From NCBI RefSeq assembly GCF_028750675.1, contig NZ_JAQQPZ010000001.1, forward strand, positions 475,327-539,326: 64,000 bases of DNA. Direction: 5' to 3'. This document shows positions 10,330 to 18,726 of the stretch, piece by piece. A program made the translations under genes and the position numbers. Each line of letters opens with the position of its first letter. Position 1 is the stretch's first letter. The stretch comes from Shewanella metallivivens (GTDB lineage: Bacteria > Pseudomonadota > Gammaproteobacteria > Enterobacterales > Shewanellaceae). The notes below the pieces were generated by a model. The model was not told the origin of the DNA, searched no databases, and was given only the letters and a program-made list of their open reading frames with translations.

Positions 10330-10788
10330 TCTTCAAAGAACGATTCTTATCAGCGTTCAAATGAAGCTAATCCCATTTGATTGCATCTGGATTGCCATGA
10401 TGAGCTGTGCCAATCAGAGCCGGACATTGACAGTCTATTACTCTGGAATTTTAAACGATAGGCGTTGTTGCCCAGACGCTTTCGTTCGTACCAAAGGTAA
10501 AGCGGATATAAGTGGCTAGTTCATTTTGAGTTATTGGGCTCTTTTTCTATGTTGCAGCACCATAAAACCTTCCCATAGAGTGTTATGTTTATTTGTACTG
10601 CTATATTAATTTTTGCTAAAACTCCGCTTGAGTTTATCATTATGAAAACACAGAAATGTTAATTGTGGCATATTTAATCCTAGCCTCCAGCCTGCCCAAT
10701 ACCCATTTTCAACGCGTGTAAAAGTCACTCTCGGATCTGAAAATTATTATGCTAAATGGAGTTAAATAAAACATTTTTCCCATTGAAG
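10330..10788. other. 459-bp gene-free interval between convergent genes
   Basis: No open frame of note, no clear terminator and no tRNA-like structure. The plus-strand BI-1-like gene and the minus-strand antiporter operon both end here, yet neither has an obvious Rho-independent terminator. Confidence 0.5.
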
Positions 10789-12498
10789 CTAAAAGTAATA
10801 CAACAATACGTAGGCTGATAGCAACCCAGCGATCCATAGTACAGTAGTGCCCACGCGCCAAGATCGCGCGAACACGCTGCGCTCTTGGCTATCTGCTGTA
10901 TGCGGTTGGCCTAGATAACGCACTACCATACGTTGTAAAAGTTTTTGCAAGCTGTTTCGTTGTTGCGAAATAACTTCACCTAGTGAGCTAACTGCTCGTT
11001 CGATCAACTTAACCAATGAAAAGCCCGCACGTCGCCAAAGCCAATCTGTATCGAGACTAATCGTCATGGTTCGCTTCATTAGTGGTAATAATACAAAGAA
11101 AGCTAATCCTGAAAATAGCAGCAACTGCAAGTAGAACAGCACTTTACCAATAGAGTAAGGTTGGTAGTCAACAGGGTAAGGTAATAGGGCATAGAGTATT
11201 TCTGGGAATACACCCAGTAAAATGCACATACTAGCAAAAATGATCATCGCCAGCCCCATATTCCATGGCGCATCTTTTGACCTTAAACCTGAGTCTTTTT
11301 GGAAAAACACAAACCATGGGAATTTGATGCCAGCATGAAGAAATACACCGGCCGACGCGGCGGTTAATGCCATGTAAACCCAGACTAAATTTCCATCGAC
11401 AGCGGCCTGGGAGATCATGCTTTTTGTTGTAAAGCCTGAAGTCAGTGGAAAACTTGAAATCGCTAGCGCGCCAATAATACCGCAAACGCAGGTAAGTGGC
11501 ATGGTGCGAAATAGCCCCCCCAACTCTATACATTTATTTTTCCCTGTGCGGTATATAACAACACCAGCACTCATAAACAGTAGTGCTTTATATATAATAT
11601 GTGCAAAAGCATGAGCCGCAGCCCCATTAAGCGCCATTTCGGTACCAATACCTATGGCAACAACCATAAATCCGACTTGGTTAACTACGGAATAAGAAAG
11701 GATACGACGCACATCATTTTCCAATAATGCGAAAATAATACCGTACATAACCATAAATAGACCAATGCCAATCAGCACTGATTCGCCTGGGAATAATAAT
11801 ATCAGTGCCAGTACAGCTGTTTTAGTTGTAAATGCCGACAAAAATACTGAACCCGTGGGTGTGGCTTCTGGGTATGCATCGGCTAGCCAAGCTGACACTG
11901 GTGGTGCCGCGGCGTTTATCAATATGCCAATAAGTATCATCCATGTACTGAAATTTGTTGCTAGCATAGGTTGGATTTGGATAGAACCAGTCTCAAGTAC
12001 GACACCTACTATTCCAACTTTAAGTATTACGCCTCCGAGAAAATGCATGATGGCATAACGCATTCCAGCTGCGCGTGAACCGAGCGTACCACCACACCAC
12101 ACCACAATGGTAGAGAATATCGCCATGAGTTCCCAGTAAACGAACATGGTAATAAGATCGCCGGCAAAACAGACTCCTATAGCGCCTGCAGCGTATGTAA
12201 AGGCTGCGGCAAGTTCATACCAACGTGCTATACGAAATGAAAACAGACCTCCAACAAAGACCATTATGGTAAAAATAGTCGCAAATAATCGCCTTAGCGG
12301 ACTACCTTCGACAGGTTCAATGTTGTAAGTAAGAAATTTTACCGTGCTCTGGACTCCGTCAGGGATCTGCCATATGGCCAACAGGGTAATTATTGGGGCG
12401 ATTAATATGAACGTTGTTCGTGCGTGCCCTTTAACCAAACATATCAGTACAGCAGCAATTAGCAGGATAAATGCTGGAGAGAAAAATTCAAACCCCAT
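10789..12498 (-). CDS. third proton-translocating (MrpD/NuoM-like) antiporter subunit, degenerate TM7 motif
   Basis: 569-aa polytopic protein of the NuoL/M/N-MrpA/D family, last gene of the antiporter operon. It keeps the TM5 glutamate (FVYWELMAIFS), a TM8 lysine (SAFTTKTAVL) and a TM12 lysine (GFTTKSMI). In TM7, where the two upstream D subunits have a Lys and P-x-H, it reads NAAAPPVSAWLADAYPEATP: Lys is replaced by Asn and His by Ser. An extra C-terminal tail of about 110 residues begins at DTDWLWRRAGF and ends in a final membrane helix, as in some larger D-type subunits. It overlaps the upstream small gene by 11 bp. Family secure; pumping ability uncertain. Confidence 0.88.
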   Translation of the reverse strand: MGFEFFSPAFILLIAAVLICLVKGHARTTFILIAPIITLLAIWQIPDGVQSTVKFLTYNIEPVEGSPLRRLFATIFTIMVFVGGLFSFRIARWYELAAAFTYAAGAIGVCFAGDLITMFVYWELMAIFSTIVVWCGGTLGSRAAGMRYAIMHFLGGVILKVGIVGVVLETGSIQIQPMLATNFSTWMILIGILINAAAPPVSAWLADAYPEATPTGSVFLSAFTTKTAVLALILLFPGESVLIGIGLFMVMYGIIFALLENDVRRILSYSVVNQVGFMVVAIGIGTEMALNGAAAHAFAHIIYKALLFMSAGVVIYRTGKNKCIELGGLFRTMPLTCVCGIIGALAISSFPLTSGFTTKSMISQAAVDGNLVWVYMALTAASAGVFLHAGIKFPWFVFFQKDSGLRSKDAPWNMGLAMIIFASMCILLGVFPEILYALLPYPVDYQPYSIGKVLFYLQLLLFSGLAFFVLLPLMKRTMTISLDTDWLWRRAGFSLVKLIERAVSSLGEVISQQRNSLQKLLQRMVVRYLGQPHTADSQERSVFARSWRVGTTVLWIAGLLSAYVLLYYF

Positions 12499-12802
12499 TG
12501 CGATTCTCCTTTACCTTGTCATGACTAGGTGCTGAGGTTTTAATTTGTTCTGGTTCATCATAATAGTCCTGAGGACGTTTCAGAAATAGCCCTAATAATT
12601 TCGCTATTAATACCATCACCAGGCAACTGACAAATCCATAAACTGCACCGAACCCAAACCAGCCATCAAAGCCGAAATAACCTTTAACGTATATTACTGT
12701 CTGCGCAAGAACCACCAAGGTCAGTACAACACTGAAACCAATCCAGAGCTTACGAATAGTTGACGGCCGTACTAACCAGTGTAATTGTTTATCGTCATTC
12801 AT
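12488..12802 (-). CDS. small two-helix membrane protein within the antiporter operon
   Basis: 104-aa protein (MNDDKQLHWLVRPS...) with two hydrophobic helices (about residues 18-40 and 52-72) and a charged C-terminus. No named family was recognised. The frame extends upstream to 12841, but ATG at 12802 is preferred: it follows the upstream TAA stop by one base and has AAGGGGC in range. It sits between two D-type subunits and overlaps the last one by 11 bp, which suggests it is an accessory subunit of the complex. Predicted topology by eye only. Confidence 0.75.
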   Translation of the reverse strand: MNDDKQLHWLVRPSTIRKLWIGFSVVLTLVVLAQTVIYVKGYFGFDGWFGFGAVYGFVSCLVMVLIAKLLGLFLKRPQDYYDEPEQIKTSAPSHDKVKENRNGV

Positions 12803-12803
12803 T

Positions 12804-14270
12804 TTAACTGAGCCCCTTAACAACTTGGCTTGCCAATTCAATGACTGGACCGTTAAATAAAAAGAAAGCGAGTGTCAGTATGGCGGTCAAAGTCAATGCC
12901 AACACAGTTAAAAACGGTGCTTCGCCGTGATCCTTTTCACCTTCTTTTTCGTGTTCAAACCAAACTAGGTATAAAATTGGCAAAAAGTAAGCGGCATTAA
13001 GAAGGGTACTGGCAATGATGGTGAATACTGCCACGAGATTATTTGCTTCGAACGCGCCGGCTAAAATGTACCATTTGGAAACGAACCCCGCAGTGGGAGG
13101 GACACCAATCATACTTAATGCACCAATTGTAAACGCCGTCATTGTCCATGGCATACGTCTACCAATACCACGTAATTGATGGATTTCAGTCTTTTTAGAG
13201 GCAACATAAATTGCGCCAGCAGCAAAGAACAATGTGATTTTACCAAAAGCATGAGCGACCATATGCAAGGCAGCACCAACTTCAGCGAGCGGCTTAAGAA
13301 TAGCTGTGGCCATGACGACATAAGATAACTGGGCAATAGTGGAGTAGGCTAGCAGACGTTTGATGTTGGTTTGGCGCAATGCAACAAGACTCGCAACAAT
13401 GATGGTAAATGCAGCAACATATAAAAGCCATTCTGAGCTCGGTGATTTAAATAGATATTCAATACCAAATATATAAATGATTATCTTAGTGATAGCAAAA
13501 ACACCTGATTTAACTACCGCAACGGCATGGAGTAAGGCACTCACTGGGGTGGGGGCTACCATCGCGGCGGGTAACCATTTATGCATCGGCATGACAGCCG
13601 CTTTACCGATACCAAATACAAATAGTGCCAGAAGCAACCCTATTTCTGGGTCATTCAACTTACCCGCGAGGATCCCGCCTGCAGTAAAATCTCCTGTACC
13701 TGCCACTGTATAAGTCCAGATGATAGCAGGAAGGAACAAACCAATAGATGTACTCAGTAAAACACCCAGATAAATCCTTGCCGAACGTATCGTAGCTGCA
13801 TCGCCTTTATGTGCGACTAAGGGGTATGTAGAGAGTGTTAATAATTCATAGCATAAAAATAGAGTGAATAGATTGCCAGCGAAAGCAACACCAACAGTGG
13901 CTGAAAGAGCTAACGCGAAGCATACAAAAAATCGAGTTTGGTTTTTCTCTTTATTACCGCGCATGTAGCCAACGGAATATATCGAGTTGATAAGCCAAAG
14001 CCCAGATGCCAATGCCGCAAATAGCATGCCCAGAGGTTCAACAGTAAATGTAATACTTAGCCCAGGCATCACCTCGCTTACTTCTATTGAGGGGCTTTTA
14101 CCTTCCATGAGAGTAGAGATGAGTCCCCAAACAACCCAGATTAGTGAAACAGACGTAATAGCGGTTGCAGCTTCGCGAATATTAGGGCCTATTCGCCCGG
14201 CAAGGGAGATAGCGAGAGCGCCTACTAGAGGAAGACCAATAGCGACTAATATTGTAGTTTCTGGTGTCAA
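12804..14270 (-). CDS. mrpD: Mrp-type antiporter subunit D (second copy)
   Basis: 488-aa NuoM/N-like proton-translocating subunit with about 14 membrane segments. The key charged residues are visible: Glu in TM5 (LCYELLTLSTYP), Lys in TM7 (GIGKAAVMPMHKWLPAAM), Lys in TM8 (AVVKSGVFAITK), His in HMVAHAFGK and Lys in TM12 (TAGFVSKWYI). In Mrp complexes these line the half-channels that couple proton entry to Na+ or K+ export. The start overlaps the end of the upstream D-type gene by 4 bp, indicating translational coupling. Which cation is exported cannot be read from sequence. Confidence 0.92.
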   Translation of the reverse strand: MTPETTILVAIGLPLVGALAISLAGRIGPNIREAATAITSVSLIWVVWGLISTLMEGKSPSIEVSEVMPGLSITFTVEPLGMLFAALASGLWLINSIYSVGYMRGNKEKNQTRFFVCFALALSATVGVAFAGNLFTLFLCYELLTLSTYPLVAHKGDAATIRSARIYLGVLLSTSIGLFLPAIIWTYTVAGTGDFTAGGILAGKLNDPEIGLLLALFVFGIGKAAVMPMHKWLPAAMVAPTPVSALLHAVAVVKSGVFAITKIIIYIFGIEYLFKSPSSEWLLYVAAFTIIVASLVALRQTNIKRLLAYSTIAQLSYVVMATAILKPLAEVGAALHMVAHAFGKITLFFAAGAIYVASKKTEIHQLRGIGRRMPWTMTAFTIGALSMIGVPPTAGFVSKWYILAGAFEANNLVAVFTIIASTLLNAAYFLPILYLVWFEHEKEGEKDHGEAPFLTVLALTLTAILTLAFFLFNGPVIELASQVVKGLS

Positions 14271-15757
14271 TTTGAACCCTCCAATAGAAGGGCTGCTGCA
14301 CTATTTGCGAGTTCTAATGGAACCTGTGGAAACAGTCCGAAGTATATATTGAGTAGCGCAATAAAACCGGTAACTAATAACATTTGTATTGGTGCTTCAG
14401 ATGTTGGGCCTTCTCCTTCGACAGGAGCTTGGAAGTAAAGCGCCTCAACGATGCGCCAAACATAAACCACCGCCATCAAGGAACTGACTAGAATAATTGC
14501 GACTAGCCCGCCCCCCCAAGGACCGCTTTCCAAAGCAGCGGTGATAAGGAGCCATTTACTAATAAACCCTGCAGTGCCAGGCACGCCGATTAAGCTCAAA
14601 CCACATACAACAAAAGCAGCACAAGTCCAGGGCATACGCGCAGCAGCACCACCGAGTTGATCTAGGCGCAAATCACGATACTGATAAGCTAGACAAGCAA
14701 CTGCCAGAAACAAGCCACCTTTTGCTAGCGCATGGTTGAACATATGCATTGCGCTGGCGCTTAGTCCAGCCATGCTGACAAAACTAACACCAAGCAAAAT
14801 ATAGCCTATTTGTGCTATAGATGATGAAGCAAGCCGCCTTTTAAGATGTCCTTCGAACATCGCAACTGCAGAAGCAATCAGTATTCCGAGAATTGACAAA
14901 GGCATCGCAAACAATGCGAACTGAACTTGGTGATCTTCAAGCGTGGCTTGAAATATCATATAGTCAAATCGGATAAGTACATACAGTGCAACCTTGGTCG
15001 CGCAAGCAGCGAGAAACACAGTCACCATGTGCGGAGCATGTGTATAAGCGTTTGGAACCCATACATGTAAAGGAAACACAGCAGCTTTAAGGGCCAACCC
15101 AATGGTGATGAATCCAGCAGCAACTAGCACTGGATTTATATCGGTCACATCACCGAGGCGATCTTGAATATCGGCTAAGTTAAGCGTGCCGGTCATCATG
15201 TAGATTAGACCTACACCAATTAGATAAAAGGTTGCGCCAATAGTGCCCATCATTAGATATTTGAACACGGCTGGAAGAGCCCGGCGGTCTGGACCTCCAG
15301 CAATTAATATGTAGCTGGCCAGAGATGATATTTCCATGAAAACAAAAATATTGAAGGCATCTGCTGATACGACAATACCCACCAGTCCAGATAAAACCAA
15401 AAGCCAGGCCGCATAGAAAAGTGGTTGGCGTTCTGATTCAATTTGCTGATCAATACTGGGTTTGGCAGCGAGTAAGGCAGCTGTGCTAGCTCCCGTGATC
15501 ACCAGCAAAACAATGGCACTAAACGTATCAACCGACAGTGCTATGCCATAAGGTGCGGTCCAGCCGCCCATAGCGTATTGGAGGGCTTGTCCGTCTAAAA
15601 CTGCCAAAGTGAGCGCAACGGCGATGGAAAAACTCACTAGTGCAACGGCAGTTGCTCCGGCCCAAGCTAAACCTCGCGGTTGTAACAGGACGATAAGCGG
15701 TGCCGACAACATCGGTATTACAACTTGCAAAGCTGGAAGGTGTGCTAATAAATCCAT
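14267..15757 (-). CDS. mrpD: Mrp-type antiporter subunit D (first copy)
   Basis: 496-aa NuoM/MrpD-like membrane subunit. TM5 Glu (FVFMEISSLASY), TM7 Lys (GLALKAAVFPLHVWVPNAY), TM8 Lys (ACATKVALYVLIRF), the HMFNHALAKGGLF segment and TM12 Lys (TAGFISKWLL) are all present, so it should be a complete proton-translocating module. It lies 5 bp after the C subunit and overlaps the next D subunit by 4 bp. The tandem with the following gene looks like a divergent duplication, common in Mrp/Mbh-type loci where one D-like subunit takes the place of the MrpA N-terminal half. Confidence 0.92.
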   Translation of the reverse strand: MDLLAHLPALQVVIPMLSAPLIVLLQPRGLAWAGATAVALVSFSIAVALTLAVLDGQALQYAMGGWTAPYGIALSVDTFSAIVLLVITGASTAALLAAKPSIDQQIESERQPLFYAAWLLVLSGLVGIVVSADAFNIFVFMEISSLASYILIAGGPDRRALPAVFKYLMMGTIGATFYLIGVGLIYMMTGTLNLADIQDRLGDVTDINPVLVAAGFITIGLALKAAVFPLHVWVPNAYTHAPHMVTVFLAACATKVALYVLIRFDYMIFQATLEDHQVQFALFAMPLSILGILIASAVAMFEGHLKRRLASSSIAQIGYILLGVSFVSMAGLSASAMHMFNHALAKGGLFLAVACLAYQYRDLRLDQLGGAAARMPWTCAAFVVCGLSLIGVPGTAGFISKWLLITAALESGPWGGGLVAIILVSSLMAVVYVWRIVEALYFQAPVEGEGPTSEAPIQMLLVTGFIALLNIYFGLFPQVPLELANSAAALLLEGSN

Positions 15758-15762
15758 AGTAG

Positions 15763-16122
15763 TCAGTCGGCATCCAAAATTTCGGTTTCTTCAATCGTGC
15801 CATAACATTCCTTGATACGCACAACCATGGCCAGTCCCAATGCGAGGGTTGATACTCCAACAACGATGGCTGTTAGTATCAGTACCTGTGGTACTGGGTT
15901 TGAAAATATTTGATCTTCTACACCGCTTTGTATGATGGGGGCTGTCCCACCTTCTACCTTGTCCATAGTGATATACATAAGAAATACAGCAGATTGAAAT
16001 ATAGATAATCCAATGAGTTTTTTTATCAAATTGGTTTTGCTAATCACGGTATACAGTCCCACCGTTAAAATGATAGCGAATACCCAATAATTGAAGTAGC
16101 CCAGCAGTTCTAATAGTTTCAT
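15763..16122 (-). CDS. mrpC: Mrp-type antiporter subunit C (NuoK-like)
   Basis: 119-aa protein with three membrane helices, the MrpC/MnhC/NuoK fold. It carries the conserved third-helix start PVPQVLILTAIVVGVSTLALGLA, and a SNPVPQ turn typical of MnhC. The frame is open to 16176, but ATG at 16122 is chosen because it overlaps the TGA of the upstream gene (ATGA) and gives the normal family length and N-terminus (MKLLELLGYFNYW). It is the small subunit that sits between the E/F/G/B part and the D-type pumps. Confidence 0.92.
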   Translation of the reverse strand: MKLLELLGYFNYWVFAIILTVGLYTVISKTNLIKKLIGLSIFQSAVFLMYITMDKVEGGTAPIIQSGVEDQIFSNPVPQVLILTAIVVGVSTLALGLAMVVRIKECYGTIEETEILDAD

Positions 16123-17099
16123 GACAATCTTTCTCGGGCAGCGAACGCATGGAAAATGGCCAGAAGTGCACCACAAACGGCCATGCCAACGCCGGCCTCG
16201 ATAATTAATATACCCAACTGTTGTCCAAACACAGGATCAGCGGCTAGTACTGAATAATCTAGAAATGTTCCTCCCATCAACATGCAAACCACACCCACGC
16301 CGCCATATAGCGATGCACCGCCTATAACCATACCCAACAGCACCCCGCGAGGTATTGCGCGCAACGCTTCGGATTCACCTTCGAGCAACGCGTAAAGGAT
16401 TACGCCTGTGGCAATAATTGCACCCGCTTGGAATCCTCCGCCTGGGCCATATTCGCCATGGAATTGTACATAAAGACCAAATAACACGATAAACGGGATC
16501 AGCAGTCGGCCAACCACTTGGGGGATCAGGTGGTGGCGTAGACCACTACTTTTTTTAATCACTGGCTGATTTTTTCGTGACGGGCTCACACCAAGAATGA
16601 ATAAAACCCCAATACAAGCAGCGAAAACAACAAACACCTCGCCCAGCGTATCATAGCCTCGAAAGCTGCCAAGAATTGCGGTGACCACATTGGGAATATC
16701 AATATACTCAGGCGTTTTTTCTAGATACCAAGGCGCAAGATGTTGATGCACTGGGGCATCAGGGTCGCCGAGCCGTGGTTTGTCGAAAGTGGCGTATATT
16801 ATTAGCAATGCCAGAACGCCCACAGTTCCTAGAGCGACCCACCGACCTCCAACTCGAGCTTTTTCCCGGTCACCAGTCAGCTCTAATGCACAGAGGAAGA
16901 TTACCGTTGTCACTCCAGCACCCACCGCAGCTTCTGTTAGTGCTACATCAGCAGCGTCCAAAATAAAAAAGTTGGCCGCCATGAGTAAACTGAAAATAGA
17001 TGTCAGCATTACCGCGACAAACAGGTCGTCGGTGCGCACTATAGCAATGGCGGTAATGACGAGAAGGGTCAGTAGAAATAGCGCAAAAATTAAGATCAT
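16119..17099 (-). CDS. mrpB: fused DUF4040/MbhE-like and MnhB antiporter subunit
   Basis: 326-aa fusion protein. Residues about 15-75 resemble DUF4040 (MbhD, the piece that ends MrpA in canonical systems), with DVALTEAAVGAGVTTVIFL. Residues about 130-170 resemble MbhE (RGYDTLGEVFVVFAACIGV). Residues about 185-326 are MnhB, with GRLLIPFIVLFGLYVQFHGE and GPGGGFQAGAI. In Bacillus-type Mrp the first two parts belong to the large MrpA; here they are welded to MrpB, and no large MrpA exists in the operon. It overlaps the C subunit and the G subunit by 4 bp each. Confidence 0.88.
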   Translation of the reverse strand: MILIFALFLLTLLVITAIAIVRTDDLFVAVMLTSIFSLLMAANFFILDAADVALTEAAVGAGVTTVIFLCALELTGDREKARVGGRWVALGTVGVLALLIIYATFDKPRLGDPDAPVHQHLAPWYLEKTPEYIDIPNVVTAILGSFRGYDTLGEVFVVFAACIGVLFILGVSPSRKNQPVIKKSSGLRHHLIPQVVGRLLIPFIVLFGLYVQFHGEYGPGGGFQAGAIIATGVILYALLEGESEALRAIPRGVLLGMVIGGASLYGGVGVVCMLMGGTFLDYSVLAADPVFGQQLGILIIEAGVGMAVCGALLAIFHAFAARERLS

Positions 17100-17455
17100 T
17101 CTCCAGCTCCTTCTTTGGGTAATTTGTTAGCCTTGGGGGCGTCGCTGGCACTTCCTTCGTCTGGCTTGAGACCGGATAATAGCGCGGCATTGGCCAACGC
17201 ATAGGTAGCTGTTGGGCCTGTCAGCAGCAAAAACAGCATAATAGCAAACAGTTTAATTGCGGCTAGAGACAACCCGGCTTGTAGGATCATACCAACAAAA
17301 ATTAAGATAGTTGCCATGGTATCAGTAAGGCTAGCGGCATGAATTCTAGTGTAAAAGTTTGGCAGACGCAGGCCGCCTATACCGCCGATTAACACGCAGG
17401 CCCCCCCGAGAACGAGTAATATCCAACTCAGAATATCTAACGCAAAATCAATCAT
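17096..17455 (-). CDS. mrpG: Mrp-type antiporter subunit G
   Basis: 119-aa MnhG/PhaG-family protein with three membrane helices. It contains the family pattern GGIGGLRLPNFYTRIHAASLTDT, then a second helix starting MATILIFVGMIL and LTGPTATYALANAA. The C-terminal 25 residues are hydrophilic. It overlaps the F subunit by 8 bp upstream and the fused B subunit by 4 bp downstream. In structures of Mrp and Mbh this subunit packs with E and F in the cation-handling part. Confidence 0.93.
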   Translation of the reverse strand: MIDFALDILSWILLVLGGACVLIGGIGGLRLPNFYTRIHAASLTDTMATILIFVGMILQAGLSLAAIKLFAIMLFLLLTGPTATYALANAALLSGLKPDEGSASDAPKANKLPKEGAGE

Positions 17456-17729
17456 TTTCTGCCTCGGAATCAGATTTTCTTCGGGAACGATTTTGGAAAA
17501 AATTTAATACTGCAAGAATCCCGACCATATTGATCAGGGCGTAGGCCAGCGCAAGATCAAGGAAATCAGGCCGACCGTAAAGAAATGCAATGACGGACAG
17601 TAACAACACGGTCTTGGTACCAAACACATTGACTGCCAGTACGCGATCGTAAACGCTTGGTCCTTTAAGTGCTCTCACTAGGGCCAATACCATGGTCACC
17701 AAAATGGCTAAAGAGACAACAATATACAT
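17448..17729 (-). CDS. mrpF: Mrp-type antiporter subunit F
   Basis: 93-aa protein with three membrane helices, matching MnhF/MrpF: ALVRALKGPSVYDRVLAVN, then FLYGRPDFLDLALAYALINMVG. The conserved Asp in the PSVYDR stretch and the PDFLDLALAYAL helix are diagnostic. It starts 2 bp after the E subunit stop and overlaps the G subunit by 8 bp. It belongs to the E-F-G block found at the head of both Mrp and Mbh operons. Confidence 0.93.
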   Translation of the reverse strand: MYIVVSLAILVTMVLALVRALKGPSVYDRVLAVNVFGTKTVLLLSVIAFLYGRPDFLDLALAYALINMVGILAVLNFFQNRSRRKSDSEAEND

Positions 17730-17731
17730 AA

Positions 17732-18253
17732 CTAACGGGACTCCAGTGCTGCGACTCGTCGATTTGCTTCGCCTTTTTGTAATTCTTTTGCACTTTCACT
17801 GGTCAGGCAATGAATCAATACTTTCCCCTTGTATAAATCTAACGTGACGGTTCCTGGAGACAGGGTAATGGAGTTGCCAAGAATGACTTGGCCCATGTCC
17901 GTTTTGGCTTCCGCTTCAAGCACAACTACGGTGGGGCTTATAGGCATTGAGGGCTTCAGGATGAGCTTGGCTACGTCCAGACTCGAAATAATAATCTCTC
18001 GAAGCAGCCACAACCAATAGCCTGGCAGGCGAGGCATCAGTCTAAGTAAATTGGTATTATTCCTGAAAAAGCCCATACGATTTGCTAAGTAAATGCTGAG
18101 CAAGCAGGACAAAACACCCAAACTCATGACGAGTGGTTTATAGAGTCCTGACCAGAGAAGCCAAGATATTGCTAAAATAAGCAAAAGTAGCAAAACAGAC
18201 GAGAGTCTTGTTTCGCCGCGTTGAAACGTATGCTGGGCTAGAGTTAATCTCAT
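17732..18253 (-). CDS. mrpE: Mrp-type antiporter subunit E
   Basis: 173-aa MnhE/MrpE-family protein. Two or three N-terminal membrane helices (about 18-65) are followed by a soluble domain with LREIIISSLDVAKLILKP, then GNSITLSPGTVTLDLYKGKVLIHCL, the characteristic ITLSPGT motif. Its ATG overlaps the TGA of the Rap1a-like gene upstream (ATGA, 18250-18253), so the two are probably translationally coupled. First true antiporter subunit in the operon. Confidence 0.93.
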   Translation of the reverse strand: MRLTLAQHTFQRGETRLSSVLLLLLILAISWLLWSGLYKPLVMSLGVLSCLLSIYLANRMGFFRNNTNLLRLMPRLPGYWLWLLREIIISSLDVAKLILKPSMPISPTVVVLEAEAKTDMGQVILGNSITLSPGTVTLDLYKGKVLIHCLTSESAKELQKGEANRRVAALESR

Positions 18254-18726
18254 AGTTTGCAGGGGTAGTTTTTCAGTAATGATTGATAGACGACTTCCAT
18301 CGCCGGTTCATTTTCTTTGCTGCTATCTTTTTGGGTGATTAGATCGGCGACGATGACGTTAGCTACATCGCGCAATAACAGCGGATCTCCAAGGCAAAAA
18401 CCGGCTAAGCCTGCGGCTCTAGAACGGTCTAAACGGTTTGGCATACGAGTGCGAATCGCGCGTTCTGAGAAGGTCTCTTTACTGGCGAGGGCACTTTCTG
18501 CATTTAGCATGACTCTTGCATCGGTCGCTATTGCACCATCTATAAAGCCTTGAATATATCTGACACAATACTGACCATCAGCGCTTTCTGGTTCAGAATG
18601 AAACAGTGCACAGTGCGATGATAGTTCTTGAGCCGTCAGAACTTCTATTGCCTTAGCAGGTGGTACTGACAATAATTGAACGGCCAAGAAAGCGAAAACC
18701 ATTAAGGGGAAACTACTTTTTGACAT
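18250..18726 (-). CDS. exported Rap1a/Tai-like protein heading the antiporter operon
   Basis: 158-aa protein with a clear Sec signal peptide (cleavage expected after PPAKA, residue 26) and a mature part with four cysteines (39, 54, 111, 156). The spacing and motifs (GQYCVRYIQGFIDGA; FCLGDP; VVYQSLLKNYPCK) match the Rap1a/Tai fold as remembered from Serratia, where such proteins are periplasmic immunity proteins against type VI peptidoglycan amidases. No T6SS gene is nearby. It overlaps mrpE by 4 bp, so it is made with the antiporter; a periplasmic accessory or assembly role is inference. An AAGGA ribosome-binding site precedes the ATG. Confidence 0.7.
   Translation of the reverse strand: MSKSSFPLMVFAFLAVQLLSVPPAKAIEVLTAQELSSHCALFHSEPESADGQYCVRYIQGFIDGAIATDARVMLNAESALASKETFSERAIRTRMPNRLDRSRAAGLAGFCLGDPLLLRDVANVIVADLITQKDSSKENEPAMEVVYQSLLKNYPCKL

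Noticed and set aside
10789..18253. Membrane-bound hydrogenase (Mbh) or complex I locus
   Set aside because: Subunit order is Mbh-like, but no hydrogenase, NuoB/C/D/H/I-like or Fe-S subunit is present on either side.
18250..18726. Type VI secretion immunity protein
   Set aside because: Fold fits, but no amidase effector, VgrG or Hcp gene is in the window and the gene is coupled to mrpE.
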